Shown piece after piece: positions 1-12,209 of a stretch of DNA of 64,000 nt (position 1 is the stretch's first letter; each line of letters opens with the position of its first letter). The position numbers and the translations under genes are program-made. Below the pieces are notes generated by a model that saw only the letters and a list, made by a program, of their open reading frames with translations, searched no databases and was not told the DNA's origin. The stretch lies in contig JABAKD010000007.1 in assembly GCA_012845835.1 (NCBI GenBank), forward strand, positions 599,492 through 663,491. Direction: 5' to 3'. The DNA is from Undaria pinnatifida. Taxonomy: Eukaryota > Sar > Phaeophyceae > Laminariales > Alariaceae.

Positions 1-1003
1 GAAGACAATCTTGGTAAGTTCCGTGGGTCTCCTTCGAGCGTTTAACGAGGTAACACGAACTATTGGCTCTGCAAACTATTGAATTGTTACACCGTGAAGT
101 AATACCTCGCCTGACGGCAAACTTCATTTTATTCACGGTATTGTGTACAATGCTCAGAAGATAAATGATTGCCACCAGTCTGTGTTAATACACCGAGGAG
201 GTATGAATGTTCCTCGTCTGGAGCCGTTGTCAAACTCCAACTTTCAAGGCCTCTTTTTCTCGACTCGAGGCACTCCACATAGGTTTTTCTAGACATACAT
301 GCCTTTCCTTGTACGGCTTACACGTATATGTACTCGTAGACGAGTGTATTGTATGTACGGCTTACACGTATATGTACTCGTAGACGAGTGTATTGTATGG
401 TACAGCATGTTGGTTTATGTGTTGGTTTATGCCTGCGCACAAGTCTGATGTATGACGTGTGTGACACTGCATAGAATCTGCGGAGAGGGCAGAGTAGAAC
501 TATTGATATGATTGGCGGTCCCAATCTTCAATATGTTCGAGTAGAGCCCCCTTTGGCGCAGTGTACTCGTGCTACTGTTGTTACTCTGTCTACTATTTTG
601 TTTTCTTCAGGTTTGCATGTTCCGAGTGGCCTCCGAGACTCCGGTACTTTAAGATATATTCTATCTTCATATCTTCTGCTCCGCCTGATGGTCTCTCGTC
701 GGGTATCGAGAGCAATCTCCCCGTGAGCCACCCTACGCCGGGCATACAGATTGTCAATTGACACAGGTACCATGTTTACCATGTACGGACCAAGACTACT
801 AATAGGGGGATCAGGTTAGGTGCATGTTTTGTCAGTGAGCCGAACGCACTCGTGGGAGTAGCCGCCCCGTTCCTTTGCGGCGTGAAGCTTTGGCCCTGTT
901 TTCCGCGGTATGACGCCGCCGTGGAATGGTTATGCACGAGCTATATGCTTCGCCAAACGAATCACTTGAAGAGCGTTTTGCAGCGGGGTACAGAGTCACT
1001 CGG
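1..1003. other. Gene-poor flank
   Basis: No recognisable gene is seen here. Short open frames exist on both strands but overlap each other and show no family motif. The only structure noted is a 44-bp tandem duplication starting at 311, listed separately. Confidence 0.5.
311..398. repeat. 44-bp tandem duplication
   Basis: The block beginning GTACGGCTTACACG at 311 recurs at 355 with no visible change, so two units lie head to tail. The near identity suggests a recent local duplication. No function is apparent. Confidence 0.85.
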
Positions 1004-1007
1004 TCGA

Positions 1008-1275
1008 GACCAAGGCTACGGTAGAGGGGGTACCCCCATTTTCAGTGGTGTGTTTGAGCCAGTCGCACGAGTGACTCTGTACCTCACGGATGAAAATGGT
1101 TTAGGCAGTTATTTTGGCGCAGCTTGGATCACTTTTGCATTGCGGATTGATTTCGTGGATGTGAAACTTGAAGAATACGTAAGACCGCATAGGAACAAAG
1201 GGGTTACTCGCGCGAGTGACCCCTGCCACTGAAATAAAAGGCCCAAAAAGGGACCCCCCTACCGTAGCCTGGGTC
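1008..1275 (+). mobile_element. MITE family M1, copy 1 (intact)
   Basis: This 268-bp element starts GACCAAGGCTACGG and ends CCGTAGCCTGGGTC, which are inverted repeats of each other. It is flanked by TCGA on both sides (1004-1007 and 1276-1279), read as a 4-bp target site duplication. Inside are two short palindromic blocks, one with TCGCACGAGTGA near the left and one with TCGCGCGAGTGA near the right end. It has no coding capacity. Copies at 27.8, 41.2 and 59.0 kb share the length, ends and 4-bp flank. The superfamily was not identified. A 4-bp duplication is reported for Sola, Ginger and Chapaev type transposons, but none is shown here. Confidence 0.85.
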
Positions 1276-1279
1276 TCGA

Positions 1280-2933
1280 GTGACCCGAAGCCGGCGGTGC
1301 AAGTATGGGTAACCTCCTTGTCGTAGCTACGGTCTACGCGGAATGGGTATGCTAACATACACCCATACATATAAACCTACGATCGCGTTTGGGGTGGTTG
1401 TCGTATATGGCCTCAAAACACAGGTCACAGGTCAGGTGTTACTGGTGTCTTACGTTTTTCTCGATGGCCGGCCAATTCTGTGTTGCAGCGTGCCGTGCTG
1501 CTGTGCTGCTATTATTGTTGAGGTATCTTTCTCAAGCCTATTTACTTACATGGCGCATCGCATGTTTCCTTATTCACGACTCGTCTCGAAAATATATAAT
1601 GGATTTAAACAATCAGTAAAAATCTCCCCGACGTATTCCATCGTTTAGACGGCGCCCCTGGCGGCGCAGTAAGTCGCGTACCACGTGTTTAATTTCATTG
1701 CCGTCAGTTCGAATCTCCCAACCATTTCGTTCCCGGAAAATTGAGAGGTGAATGCTGCCAAGTATGTGCGGTAGGGGGGCTACCTACACCCACGATGAAA
1801 TACTACAGAGGTAGCGCATGTATTTGCGAAGAAGCTCTTGGTGAGTTTCGAGACTCCTTATTCGAGCGAAGCGAGTTTTTAATTCCCACCTGCGGTACCC
1901 CCGTAATAGCGCGCTACTTGAAAAAAAAAGTTCGTGTGTTTGTACTCTTTAACTTGAATTTAGACGGGGTCACTAGATAAAAGCTCGTTTTAGCGACAGC
2001 TACAATATCTTCCATATTAATATATCGCTGGAATGTCTCTTTTCATATTTTTTTCCCTTTTCACACCTTGATGACCATGATTATTTCTTCATCGGGTTGA
2101 AGTTTTCATCATAATCTCAGGTTTTGCTGGGGTATAGCAAGGTATAGAGTACTTTATCAAGGGAGGAGCCTAAGAAGATGGGTGCACCCCTACTGTACCA
2201 CTGTTTCTACAGGTAAGGTACAGGTAACACTGGCATTCGTCTATCCTTGGTTTGATTGCCGGTTTAGACCACTCGGGCGAATGTCTGTCTATCTCTTTTA
2301 TTTAGGGGACCTGAATCTTTTCATGACGGAGAGTAACAGGCAACCAACGATGCAAGGTCGAAAATATGGCGAAGCCGTAATTTCTCGGCCGAGTGGCTCT
2401 GATCGTCTGAGCGTCTAAATGAAAGGGACCTACTGTTGTAGCAGTCATTCCCCTGCCATGGTACCCTTCCTCAGACCGATAGCCATTGCGAAAGCGTGAG
2501 CTGGGCAATTTCTTTTGCAGTTCGACGACCATTGATAAAGAAAGGTGAAGTGTCTACGATATATGGAATGAAGGAACTACCGGTAGGGGGGGAGACATGA
2601 CACGTGTGACCGCGTCCTACTTATATAGTCGCTGACGGCAACTCGCTTACGACTTGAGCCGAAACAAGCGGTCATCAAAAGCAAGAAATCAAACGATTTG
2701 TCCTCCTTACTTATGGATACCATCCCCGCACCGAGTTCGTAACTTGTCAGATACCCGTTACACAGGAAATATATCGGCTGGTTGTGTGAGGGTTGGGTAT
2801 GCATGTGCCTTGTCCGAAACGCCTCCATACTGTTTGGAAACTTGATTAATGACTGACTTATTTGAAGATGAAAACTCGACGAGGGTAAATAGATACCCGG
2901 GTTGGGGGTTATCACGCGTGGGTTATGCCAAGG
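1280..2933. other. Region without recognised gene
   Basis: Apart from a weak tRNA-like stretch at 1648-1722, nothing recognisable was seen. Open frames are under 115 codons, lie on both strands and lack motifs. Confidence 0.4.
1648..1722 (+). other. tRNA-like relic (possible SINE head)
   Basis: A D-arm-like block GGCGGCGCAGTAAG is followed about 40 bases later by AGTTCGAATCTC, close to the tRNA B box. The T stem pairs only 3 of 5 positions and no acceptor stem can be closed, so this is not a working tRNA. It could be a tRNA pseudogene or the head of a tRNA-derived SINE. Confidence 0.3.
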
Positions 2934-4034
2934 TGAGTGAGTGAGTAAGTGAGTTATGTGAATGATTAAGGGCGAGTGAGTGAAAAAGTGAGTGGGTGCG
3001 AGTGAAGGAGTGCGAGAGTGGTTGGGTGAGTAAGTGATTAGATGCGTGAGTGAATGCGTGAGAGTCAGTGAATGAGTGAGTGAGAGAGTAAGTTAGTGCG
3101 TGTGAGTGAAAGAGTCAGTGAGTGAGTGAGTGAGTGAGTGAGTTAGTGAGTGAGTGAGTGAGTGAGTGAGTGAGTGAGTAAGTGAGTGAGTGAGTGAGTG
3201 AGTGAGTGAGTGAGTGAGTAAGTGAGAGAGTGAGCGAGTGAGTGAGTGAGTGAGTGAGTGAGAAAACGAGTGAGTGAGTGAGTGAGAAAACGAGTGAGTG
3301 AGTGAGTGAGTGAATGAGATTGTGAGCGTGTGAATGAGTGAGTGAGTGGGTGAGTGGCATAATGAGTGGGTGAGTGAGTGAGTGAGTGGGTGAGTGAGTG
3401 AGTGAGTGAGTGACAGAATGAGGGAGTGGTTGACATAGTGAGGGAGGAGGTGAGGGAGGAAGTGAGGGAGTGGGTGAGCGAGTGAGCGAGTGAGTGGGTA
3501 AGTTAGTAAGTTAGTGAGTGAATGAGTTTATGAGTGTGTGAATGAGTGAGTGAGTGAGTGACAGAATCGGTAGGTGAGTGCGTGAGTGAGTGAGTGAGTG
3601 AGTGAGTGAGTGAGTGAGTGAGCGAGTGAGTGAGTGAGTGAGTGAGTGAGTGAGTGAGTGAGTGAGTGAAAAAATGAGTGAGTGAGTGAGTAAGTGAGTA
3701 AGTGACAGAATGAGGGAGTGGGCGACATAGTGAGTGAGTGAGTGGGGGAGAAAGTCAGGGAGTGGATGAGCGAGTGAGCGAGTGCGTGAGGTTGTTAGTG
3801 AGTGAGTGAGTGAGTTAGTTTGTGAGTGTGTAAATGCGTGAGTGAGTCAGTGAGTGAGTGAGTGACAGAATGAGTGGATGAGTGAGTGAGTGAGTGAGTG
3901 AGTGAGTGAGTTCGTGTCAGTCATATAGTGAGTGAGTGAGTGAGTGAGCGAGCGTGTGAGTGAGTGGGTGAGTGAGCGTGTGTGTGAGTTATTGAGTGAG
4001 TGAGTGAGTGGGTGAATGAGTGGGAGAATGATTT
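2934..4034. repeat. GTGA tetranucleotide satellite with higher-order units
   Basis: About 1.1 kb consists mainly of GTGA repeats with scattered point changes. Variant markers such as GACAGAATGAGGGAGTGG recur near 3412 and 3702, followed by the same run of variants, which indicates a higher-order unit of roughly 290 bp. Translated frames made of SLTHSLTH repeats are products of the repeat and not genes. Confidence 0.95.
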
Positions 4035-4375
4035 GGATGACTGATTGGGTGTGTTGTTTTTCAGGATTGCTACCATACCATCCCGGCCGCAGACACGTTT
4101 TCGTGTTGTGACGGAAGGAGGGGGGTGCGCCAACGGTGTTTCACCGGTATTGTTTTGTCTTTCGCTATCCATCTAGTAGTGAGCTAATGTTTTCATCTGA
4201 CAGCGAGCAATTAACCAGCAATGCGAGGCATCGCAATAGTTGGACAATGTTTTTTTCGAAGATCAGAGATTGCAATACGCAATGTCAACATTGTGGTACT
4301 TCCACTGGAAAGCATATTTGCGTAATTGTAGGGCGCAAAACAATACTACTTTCATAGAAATGGAAAAGTGCACAT

Positions 4376-4625
4376 CAGCTGGGAGATCGACAAATAACTA
4401 GTTTTGTCAAAACCAGATTTGCGAGCTGCGTGTCATACGTTTATCACGCGTGTTACGGGATGTGTATGTCCTCGTGATGGACACAGATCGATTACTCCCC
4501 TGCTGATGCCAGGGTCAACAGGACTAAGACGTTCAGATTTGTTCTGCGCACGGGAGCTGTATAACCCAACCCGCATTGACGAAGACAAAAACAGACATCT
4601 GTGGAATAGGTTAATTACAGTGTGA
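4376..4625 (-). repeat. Retroposon-like family R1, diverged copy
   Basis: The left edge CAGCTGGGAGATCGAC matches the shared 3' end of the R1 family in reverse orientation. Further in are diverged versions of the family blocks, such as GATGTGTATGTCCTCGTGATG and CTGATGCCAGGGTCAACAGG. Together with the copy at 10.49 kb it forms a distinct subfamily. Confidence 0.65.
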
Positions 4626-5189
4626 GTTAACTTCTGGAGTGGGCTACTCGGGTCTACGGGGTTCGTACGCAAGTTCCTGTGTACTCCATGTATATGTGGC
4701 GGGCCAGCGGAGGTCCAGCCCAGGCCTGATGCTCGGGTTGTTAGTGCTGTCGAGTCATGATGAAACATGCCGTGGACGTCGATCGCTACTGTTCCGAAGT
4801 GGTCTCTCTTCCGCTCTTGATGTGATGCGAAGGCACACTCACACACATTGATCGAATGAAGATCGACGAGTGAAATCTGCCGTTCTGCATTGGGCGTCGG
4901 GCTGTGCACACTTGATCTTGAAGCTCTTCGAGCGCCCATCTCACACACTGCCAGGGAATACTCATATTGAGGCGTGGATGGCAAACGCCAGACCTCTGCA
5001 CTCCTGCTGCAGATGGAACATCTTACCCGAATTGTACGGAATGATAAATGCTCTTATCGCCGAATAGCCGATTGTTTTTGCTTTTTCAAAGCGCTTCCAT
5101 GGTATTTCTGGATAGATAACCCGTAGGCCACAAAATTCAGCTCACCTGTTAAGGCGTTTGTATGTATATTACATAAATAATTAATGGTG

Positions 5190-5390
5190 CATTCCACAGG
5201 CGTCAGATTTTGTTCTGTTTTACGTAATGGTTTCCATGCACAGAGGACCCTGTTGAACCTGGTTCTAGTTTTAAGGACCTCTATCTTAAATGAGGTTACA
5301 CACCCAGTAGTACAGGCGATCGGAGAATCACACACAGCTTGGCTGGAAAGATGAGTTTCGACGAAATCTTCCATCTCACAGCTAGCTGCG
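5190..5390 (+). repeat. Retroposon-like family R1, 5'-truncated copy
   Basis: This stretch contains GCGATCGGAGAATCACACAC, then GATGAGTTTCGACGAAATCT, and ends TCTCACAGCTAGC, the R1 3' terminus. It begins at the GTCAGATTTTGT block, so the family's C-rich upstream part is missing. Confidence 0.7.
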
Positions 5391-8025
5391 CGAAATGAAT
5401 TTTCCAACTTTTTTTTTAAATAACCTATCAATCTAGACTGGCAGTAAGCCGAATTGAAGAGGAGATAGTTGTCGGAAGAGAATTACTATATAACATATAG
5501 ACTATATTTTCGAATATTTACCAAAACGACAAAAAAACGTGCACAACCCGAAAAAAGTTAGATAAAAGGGAGAAGACCACTATTATTATCGGTACAAAAT
5601 AGAATAATACTTCGTAGCCAATAGTAATATCCGTTCCTCAGACCATATAATCTGTCTGGATCGACTGTTTTTCGGACTGCCATCAGGTTATTATGCGTGT
5701 TTGTGTGTTCTTTCAGTTAAACTGACACTTCCACCCATCTACGACCAGCGCAAAATGACATCATCAGCAGTGAGTGTTCTTGCCGATGCGTTCCTGAAGA
5801 GCATGCGAGGGACGACCTCCGCGGTCACATCCAGTGTAGCACGGAACAGAGATATACCAGGTAGACAAATTGCAATGTCAGCAAGGTGATTTGTCCATGA
5901 TGACATTGTATATGGCATCCAAGGCCAACCGCAATGAACACGAGGGCCAAAAACATGAAAGCCAGCACATCAGACTATTTTCTATCATCATCAAGGAATA
6001 CACAAAATAATGAGAAACAATATTGTAAGACAATGTGAATTTCGGGGTCTCGCGTTTTGGAGCCCCCTATCTATGCGATGATAGACCATTACTACTGCTG
6101 TAGGTGCTGTACTTCGAGGTATGCACGTTACATAAACAGCAGCACTACTAATTCTGCTATGCGACGACCTACTGTAGTTGCGCAATTTATTGTTACATTC
6201 GTTGGTTTTGTTATCACGTTGTTAGGGAGATTCGGACTCTCTCTGCTGGCAGACATCGATTTCGCAGTTAGTTGAGTTCCGTCAAATAAGCGGCTTTTCC
6301 CTTCCCCAGTCTTGCAAGTACCAACAAAAAAAGCGTTTCGATGCGCAACTTACGCTATTAATACGAGTGATTCTATTTATTGATATAGTAAAACACATAC
6401 ATTGCACATCAAATAAAATATATTATTTCACCAACACGACTGGGGTTGAGAAATTGCTCTTCTTGCGCCTGAAAGCCTTTGTTTATAATCTGACCGGTAA
6501 ACTTCCTTCTCTCCGAACCGCTAACATTTGAATACCGTGGCCACAATTTTATTGTTGTGTACGTGCAGCTACTCTGAAGATAACAAACAAATACATGAAG
6601 AAAACCTTGAGGGGAAAATACTACACCCCACACCGCCTTGGGATATACCGTCCCTGGCACAACCGACGAAGCCTCTGCTACTATGTGGCGTGCCACCAAA
6701 CAAAGAGAAGGAAGAAATCTGTGGCGGCTTAGACCGCATTCACTCATGTGAACCTCAGCCTTACTGTCTTGATTGTGATTTTGTTTTTAGTAGCATCATT
6801 TCCCAATAAAACAAGCTTTGTAAATGAAAGCTGGAAGTTTGAAAAAAATGTATGAAGGTAACGAAGGAGCTGAGCGCCCGTCGTCGATAGAAAAATGTAC
6901 GCAAATTCTACCCCCTCTCGCTCCGCCAGCATACCAAGGACGTACCATGTAGGAAAGATGCCGCGCTGTCATAGAATGATGCGCACCGTTTTCGTTCTGA
7001 GGCACATCACTTGATGATAAGCTCTACTTACTTACTGTTTTTTTTTTCTTCATCCCACTTATTTTCCTCGCACTACTCTCGCGACATCTCCCAGCAGAAA
7101 CTCAGATTCGGGGTGTATATAGCGGGCCCTCCTCCCCCCTCCTCACTAAGGTACGTTCCTTCATTCTTTGACAATAACTCAGCATTTTCTTCCCTCGTCG
7201 ACTCCCGTCGGATTGTATCTACCGACGCTGCTAAACGCCCTTCAGCAGTTGATTCCTTTTTTGCATGTTTTAGCAAATATAATCAAAACCTCACCACGGT
7301 GGGAATCGAAGTCAAGGACCAACGCTATTAACAGTGATACTCGAGGGCAACCAGCCTAGACCACCGGGGCGACCGGCTGACCGTACATCACTCAAAATCT
7401 CAATCGGACGAAATACAAATTCTACCAGATGCACAACTCCATGCCCGAGGCATGTATGTGCTACACAATTGGTGCAACAGAAGCACGAACCTACGTCATT
7501 CGATTTTGTTCCGTCGTTCAGAAGAAACCGGTTCAGCAAGAAGTGCTACGATCTCCATCGTAGCACGACGCGTAGCCTAGAGCCGGATTTCAGGTGTCTT
7601 GCGAGAGGGCTCCCACTGTCGATGCAAGACACCTAGAAGAGCTCGCCTATTAATGGAGTTTATAGAGCGACCAATCACATGGGAATAAGAAAGGCAGAGG
7701 CTGATTTTCCAGGGATGTAACAAATCCGGGAGCTGATGTTCATAACTCGTACTATAGTCTACAATACACCCGCGTTCAACCAAGAAGCCCAGCTTGTGTC
7801 TGTGTTGGCGTCTCTTATTTCGTGCTCTGTGCCGAATACATGTAGACTGTAGGTGTGATGCGTGTTCTGCACATCGCTCGGGTGGTCGTTGAACTGCCAC
7901 GGCACAGCCACGGGTTTTCCTATGAATAGCGCTGTGACCTGTTGTGGAATGGCTGCCATTCGACAGCGTCGTATCACAGCCCCTGATAACCCGGAAGCCA
8001 GCAAAGACTAATATGTTATAATATT
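5391..8025. other. Region without recognised gene
   Basis: No family motif, RNA gene or transposon end was recognised. One small open frame with a hydrophobic start (6528-6809, plus) is listed separately. A TACCAGGTA site lies at 5855-5863. Confidence 0.4.
6528..6809 (+). CDS. Hypothetical small open frame, possible secreted Cys-rich peptide
   Basis: This is a 93-codon open frame from ATG. It starts MNTVATILLLCTCSYS, which resembles a short signal peptide, and continues with several cysteines in the C-terminal half (ICGG, HSCEP, YCLDC). An AATAAA overlaps the stop codon. No family is recognised, an overlapping open frame lies on the opposite strand, and no splice sites or homologues support it. 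It may be a chance frame. Confidence 0.15.
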   Translation: MNTVATILLLCTCSYSEDNKQIHEENLEGKILHPTPPWDIPSLAQPTKPLLLCGVPPNKEKEEICGGLDRIHSCEPQPYCLDCDFVFSSIISQ

Positions 8026-8347
8026 CAAAATACACGCCAGCTGTGAGATCGAAGATTTTGTCGAAAATCATCTTTGCAAGTTGTGCGTGATATTGCGATC
8101 GCGCGTAATACTGGGTGTGCGTCCTCGTTAATAAATATAGATCGGCGACTCCCCTTGGAACCACAGTGCAGCTTGTGCCAGGGTTAGTCAGTCTGTGCGC
8201 GAAAACTCTAAAACCTGTTTTTGAGGGGGACAACATGTGACGACAGCTGTGGAAGGAAATGCATCAGTTTATCCAGTGTATCCTGGTAGTCGTATAACCG
8301 GTGAGGGGAGGGCGGAGTTTTTGAGGGCGTGGGGGGCTGGGTTTGAA
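8026..8347 (-). repeat. Retroposon-like family R1 copy
   Basis: Read on the minus strand this copy ends CACAGCTGGCGTGTATTTTG at the low-coordinate edge. It carries the full set of family blocks: GCGATCGCAATATCACGC, AGTCGCCGATC, the ATTAACGAGGACGCACACCC variant and the GTCAGTCTGTGCGCG block. It extends to the G-rich (C-rich in sense) end near 8340. Confidence 0.8.
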
Positions 8348-8652
8348 AAAGACTAGCATATAGTCTATATATATGTGTGCGTTGTGTGTATTGGCTTCGC
8401 CCTTAACCGTAATTTGTACCCAACGACACAATCGGCAAACCTACAAAGTGTCCGTCACGGTTCTTGATTCCAGGAGCAATATAACCATGTATGTGATGAT
8501 TATAATTCATGTGATCTCAGAGTGTGAACCCTAAACAACAAAAACAAACTGCAAGAAAAGCAGTAGCAGGAGTATGCTGTAGACCCCGTCGGCATCTTCG
8601 CCGCGGTCCTCCGGCAATTCCGGGCCAGGCAACCGACCTTGCAGCAGGAGAG

Positions 8653-8890
8653 CAAGAAGGCTACGGTTCAGGGGCTACACCCATGTTCTCTCCCCGAGTT
8701 CAAGCCAGTCGCGCATGTGGTCCACCTTAAAGATGAAGGCCGACAGTATTTTTATAAGGCGTTGAGTATCGCAAAACCCCAAAACGGGTACATCGTACTG
8801 CTGCTGTATATTAGATAGTCATTTGCGCGAGTGCCTCCCAGCGGCTGAAAAAAGCGGCCCTGACGGCGACCTGACAGTGAACCCCTTACC
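8653..8890 (+). mobile_element. MITE family M1, decayed copy
   Basis: Both AAGGCTACGG at 8657 and the following stretch ending CAAGCCAGTCGCGCATGTGG match the left part of M1. TTTGCGCGAGTGCC near 8820 matches the right palindromic block. The right terminus is not clear and no target duplication is visible. Confidence 0.45.
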
Positions 8891-10486
8891 ATACCAAGTA
8901 AGTGCATTGTTATTACCATAAAACACTATTATTACTGTTATTACTACCGGTAATAATACTAGCCTTGCTCGGGGAAGACGATACACCCACCTCTCTCTTG
9001 TAGAATCTTGTGTTTCTGGACACCGCAGTATGTATGCTCTTCAAGCGGTGTCTCCGTTTGGCCGAAGAAGATAACCGATGTTGTTGTTGTTGTTGTCGTT
9101 GTTGATGTTGTTGTTGTTGTTGTTGTTGCACGCTTCACAACTACAATGAAGGAACCGAATAGCTGTTGTTGTCGTTGCTGTCGCTGTTGTTTTAGGAACG
9201 TGTCCTGTGACCTGGCCGTATAGCTACTGTTGTTTGTGTTGTACTTTTGGGGAGTAGATCATCGAATGCGACGTGGCCGAAAAAACGGGTTCGCGCCACG
9301 CGGACAGGTAAACGTGTTCACTGCCCGCTACTGGGAGTTCGCGTGTCGAAACTCCCAGAAAATGGTACCAAAAACAGCACCATACCGAGTTGCCATGAAT
9401 TCAACAAACTTCAACTTCACTGTTCGAATCTCCGATGAGCCCTCATTATTACACTGTTTCCTGCTTGACAATCTGTCTGCGTCTATATACCAGCACTCCA
9501 TGTGGCCCAAAGTCGACGAGTGTTGTAGTTTCGGGTTCCCGAAAGGTTTTTTCAACATTATTAACTCAAAAGTCCAGAATTTGGACATGCTGTTGCTTTC
9601 AAGACAGATCATTGTAAGTAGGGAACGACTACAGGTCGTCATAGATGCGTCTGGCTATATATACACATATTATACATGGTTTCTTTGCTGACGCACAACA
9701 CTAAGTCAACGCGATTTCAAGACCATCGCGCAAAGGAAGGGTCGGTCGAAGCGAATTTGTTGTATGGTTACATGATTATTGCCACGTGGTACCTGACCCC
9801 CAGGTACGTATCAAGGCTGACGGCTGACAACGGAACGCAAACAAACCTGCTATAAATGCTGCGTCAACACATATTCTATAGCAGCTAGCAACGTTATTAG
9901 TGTTTTTTCCAACCATCTTACAGCATCGGCCCGCCCTTAGAAAAACAAATTTCAAGAAAGCGCTATTATTATTCTAGTCTATTAATAAAATATTTTAAGA
10001 ATGAGATTTGTAGGCTAGGCAATAAACGTCAAGAAAGCTAGTATTCTACAACTTGAAAGAAAGGTAATCTACGTGAAAAGCCGGCATGTTCCAGCCGGAA
10101 ACACCGGTCCTACAACGGCAACAATTACTGGCACTACTCCTTCATGTACTGCCACCATTCATTGAGTATTCCCAGATGGTCAAGGGGTTGCATAGGCGCT
10201 TTATCAGGCAACAGGTACTACTCAGCCGGCATCATTGACGGGCCCCACTATAAAATACTCCGGTACGTTACAGCAGCATTGATCGGTTGTATCGCACATA
10301 CTGCCAAGGGAATCAAAGTATACGCCAGCTAGCTCAGGACTGTTGTTAACACAACTGAGTTACCCTGACACACGACATTAAATAAAAAGCATACGTCAGA
10401 GTGGAAGTTTATGGTGAGCCTTGTTTTCCTCAACCTGCCCCAAGATCTCGCATAACATATAAAACAAAATAAAAAGGAAAAACAGT
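8891..10486. other. Region without recognised gene
   Basis: This stretch holds a GTT microsatellite at 9078-9129 and a plus-strand open frame of 153 codons (9230-9691) with no recognised domain and an overlapping frame on the opposite strand. It is probably non-coding. Confidence 0.35.
9078..9129. repeat. GTT trinucleotide microsatellite
   Basis: About 16 GTT units occur with two interruptions (GTC and GAT). A weaker GTT/GTC tract follows at about 9160-9195. Confidence 0.95.
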
Positions 10487-10715
10487 TCACCTGTGAGATC
10501 GACCAAACGTTTTTTGATAAAACTTAGCTTTGCACGCTGCGTGTCGTAACTCGATCACGCGTGTTACAAGATGTGTATACTCTCGTGCAGGATACAGGTC
10601 GGTGACTCCCCTGCTAATGCTAGGATCAACAAGACTAAGACGTTTAACCTTGTTTTGAGCAGGAAAAATGTATAACCCGCACTGAGGGCGACAAAACCAG
10701 ACATAACATAAAATC
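10487..10715 (-). repeat. Retroposon-like family R1, diverged subfamily copy
   Basis: The copy starts with CACCTGTGAGATCGACC and carries CTCGATCACGCGTGTTAC and GGTCGGTGACTCCCCTGC. It is closest to the copy at 4.4 kb, so at least two R1 subfamilies are present. Confidence 0.65.
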
Positions 10716-11554
10716 AAGTCAGTTGATCGTTTGAGGAATATGGATCAAAAGGTCGAGTCCAATTGTCATAAAACTGAGCCGGATAAAAACGAAAAAACTA
10801 CTCGTCGTCCATAGCAAACAGTACATATACAAGGATTCAGCACCTTAACCAAAATGCATATAATTCTCCTCTACTTACCGCCACGGATACCACATTTCAC
10901 GATGGGTCTAGTGTCGAACACTCGGCCGCTTTCCCTTGGGTCAACAGGCCGCGTTTTCTGTTGACTGACACGTCTCCTGATATCGTTGTTTGACATCTGT
11001 CTTTACGCTGACAACAGTACCTACATCTTAGAGTAGACGCCAGAACAACCGACTCAACACTGATCAGCAGAAGTTCTTGACGGAGCGCCCAATTACTTCA
11101 CAGTACGCCTACCATGAAGTGCGCACCCGCCAGTACACCACAACGTGCCGTCCCTACCGAACAGTACTGGTACGGCTATTTGATGCCTGTTTCTACCTTA
11201 CGCTGCGACAAACAAAACGATAGTGTGGTATATACAGCACAGTCTATAATGTATAGGGCCAAGGGTTTCACACTGACACCGTTTGGCTTGGTGTCGGTCA
11301 GGGCAACATCGGTAACCTATATTGCGAGCGGGCGATCACATCGAACTCTCGCTGGGATCCCGAATATGTAGTCGAATCCAGATGATGAATACGCTAATAA
11401 TTGCCATCGCCGTAACCTGAAGATGATCTTGAACCTTAATGGCCTTGAAGCAAGCAATACTGATGGATCCATTGTATATGCTTCAAGACCAACCGGCCAA
11501 TCATATACTGAATTCGAAAACAAAAACAATCAGCCTAGGTACTACTGTGACCTT
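10716..11554. other. Region without recognised gene
   Basis: No recognisable gene, RNA or transposon end was found here. Confidence 0.4.
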
Positions 11555-11835
11555 AGATGTTTGTGCCGACTCGCGTGAGCGCGGGCTCGTTGGTATCAGC
11601 TCTAAGGACTCCCCCTCGTAGGCTCGGAGTGCGTTTGTCCACAATGCAAAATTTCGTTTGTTGCCATACGTTGAAGTACCACGTCATCGGCGATGGACCT
11701 TCTCGTTTGAATCTCAAGATATCAAGTGCTCACAAGAAACGCCAATATTGACAGTAAACCTCGCCGATATAATGTATCCAACCAAATTATGTCGGGTAAA
11801 ATGCCCAATGATACGACCACAGCGGTACAGCACCC
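11555..11835. repeat. LTR-like repeat, left copy
   Basis: Blocks such as GCCGACTCGCG, GGAGTGCGTTTGT and CATCGGCGATGGACCTT are shared, in the same order and orientation, with 20288-20545. The pair brackets the gag-protease remnant and the nested Copia element, so they may be the two LTRs of the outer element. Termini and target duplications were not found. Confidence 0.5.
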
Positions 11836-12209
11836 TCCAAAAGCCCATCTCGGGCTACCAACCACAAGATGGTTCCGACCGAGTATCTTGGATAAACATA
11901 GCAGTCTGTCTGTTGGGCAATGGTGAAGTCCAGAACATCACGGTCAGTTTCGCCACGACGTAAGATCTACCCCGTTTACTGACTGTGAATAATGATTGGT
12001 CAGCAGCCGCGTCATCACCAATGTATCTTCAAGCAAACCACCCACCAAGCGTAACGCTTCCAATTGGGTATGCAACTCGCCGAAACCCAGACCACGTAAG
12101 GAATGCGTATTCCAGTGAAATATCCACTCGTAAAGCGGTGGTATCAACCACGAAGGTGTCCCGTCCACAAATAGCTTCGGCGATGAACCGCCAGCTGTGA
12201 CTGCGTAGT

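Noticed and set aside
852-1232. 126-codon plus-strand open frame
   Set aside because: Its second half is the M1 MITE and it has no protein motif.
3115-4172. Minus-strand open frames of SLTHSLTH repeats
   Set aside because: They are translations of the GTGA satellite and appear in several frames.
7577-8236. Recurring peptide text (SPSKTGF, HTQYYARS, DKIFDLTAGVYF) across several loci
   Set aside because: The text repeats because the loci are copies of the R1 family. The frames differ between copies and none has a consistent start or full length.
9230-9691. 153-codon plus-strand open frame
   Set aside because: No recognised motif, and a 104-codon frame overlaps it on the other strand, so strand choice cannot be supported.
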